Source: Sipunculus nudus (taxonomy: Eukaryota > Annelida > Sipuncula > Golfingiida > Sipunculidae). Taken from it: 64,000 nucleotides of DNA. This document shows positions 63,425 through 64,000 of the stretch, in pieces. The position numbers and the translations under genes are program-made. Below the pieces are notes generated by a model. It did no database searches, was not told where the DNA came from, and was given only the letters and a program-made list of their open reading frames with translations. The number at the start of each line of letters is the position of its first letter. Within the stretch, counting starts at the first letter, position 1. The DNA lies in NCBI GenBank assembly GCA_026874595.1, contig CM049316.1, positions 57,979,676 to 58,043,675 on the forward strand. Direction: 5' to 3'.

Positions 63425-64000
63425 GTAGGTGTTGTTAAAGTCTTTTTTTTTAGTGTTAAAATGGACAGCATATACAGGTCTATAGTATTTTCAAATGTAT
63501 GTCAGTTACGGTATAAATGGTGTCTGGAAAGTTTATGTATCTACTAAAGAGAGGGAATTATGCAATCTGTACCGCCATAAACATACCGGGCCATACCCAT
63601 GAACGAGTCTTGCATTGTGGACTTTCACGAGCTTTCAAAGGGTTTCCAGCAAAGAACTTAATTCTTACATAGTCTCTATTTATCAAACTTATCAAATTTT
63701 CGGTAAAACGTCGGGCCTATCTTAGAAATTTCACGATTACAAATATATTTACTATGTCGATACCTTCCGTAAAAGATTTGCAGTATTTAGCTTCATGACT
63801 CATGTCGTTCAATTTTCCTTGCACCATACCAATGCGATATAGAATAGTTTATTGTAGAGCGGTTATAACTTGTAGCTCGGTTACACTGCTAAAGGCGAAA
63901 CCTAATAATAAAATATCGATATTTTATCTAATACCCTCTTCCACTACTATTTCCTTTTATGGACACTTGATGGCCGTACGTTGATCGATAATTTCTATTG
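63425..64000 (+). other. Start of intron 98
   Basis: Begins GTAGGT. 576 bases to the window edge with no recognisable exon. Confidence 0.6.

Larger units (their letters stand above)
46430..63299 (+). other. Introns 74-97 (collective)
   Basis: Introns between the C-terminal exons are about 300-1400 bases, AT-rich, GT-AG. Apart from the (TA)n tracts, the duplicated segment in intron 92, a poly-C tract at about 58594-58604, and a long run of T/A-rich sequence near 47636-47670, I see no other feature. The introns at 52508-53315 and 44393-45851 are the largest with nothing recognisable. Confidence 0.5.

Overview
The window looks like part of one very large intron-rich animal gene on the + strand. 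It has the start codon and signal peptide at its left end (ATG at 323) and runs off the right edge after 63424. I see no second gene: every minus-strand ORF is short and repeat-derived or antisense to an exon. AT-rich sequence, introns of 0.2 to 6 kb, (TA)n, (TTA)n and poly-G/C microsatellites and small inverted-repeat transposons suggest an invertebrate. A mollusc, perhaps a bivalve, is my best guess, but the sequence alone does not prove it.

I rebuilt 98 exons by hand from splice signals and reading-frame continuity. They give about 3775 codons with matching phases at every junction. Layout of the protein: signal peptide (exons 1-2, 323-1236). Fourteen older four-cysteine modules (exons 3-16, 7186-15481), twelve of them in three copies of a four-exon block. 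A young tandem array (17271-42766) in which a four-exon, about 1.93 kb unit A-B-C-D is present 12 times, flanked by a partial unit B0-C0-D0 on the left and A13-B13 on the right. A few diverged modules and one dead exon (43195-46429). A single 843-bp exon with a 7-residue Thr/Pro/Glu-rich minisatellite and a WAP domain (46767-47609). A furin-like site (48291-48302). A middle region with a cadherin-like or bacterial-adhesin-like fold (48118-52507). Three CGVC-type cysteine motifs (53316-55234). IPT/TIG-like domains (55622-58466). PKD/REJ-type sequence (60262-63424), as in the sea urchin receptor for egg jelly and polycystin-1 families. A GAIN/GPS region, a PLAT domain and membrane segments would be expected beyond the window if it is a true polycystin-1 relative, but none is visible here.

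The most striking feature is the array. All its exons are phase 0-0, so gain, loss or skipping of exons or whole units keeps the frame. Its interior units are homogenised while the edge copies keep ancestral-looking residues and intron segments. Its introns carry recombination scars: a mosaic intron in unit 4 and a D-acceptor patch copied upstream of some B exons. Unit 5 has lost two cysteines in adjacent modules. This resembles concerted evolution in gamete-recognition or mucosal surface proteins. The function is inference.
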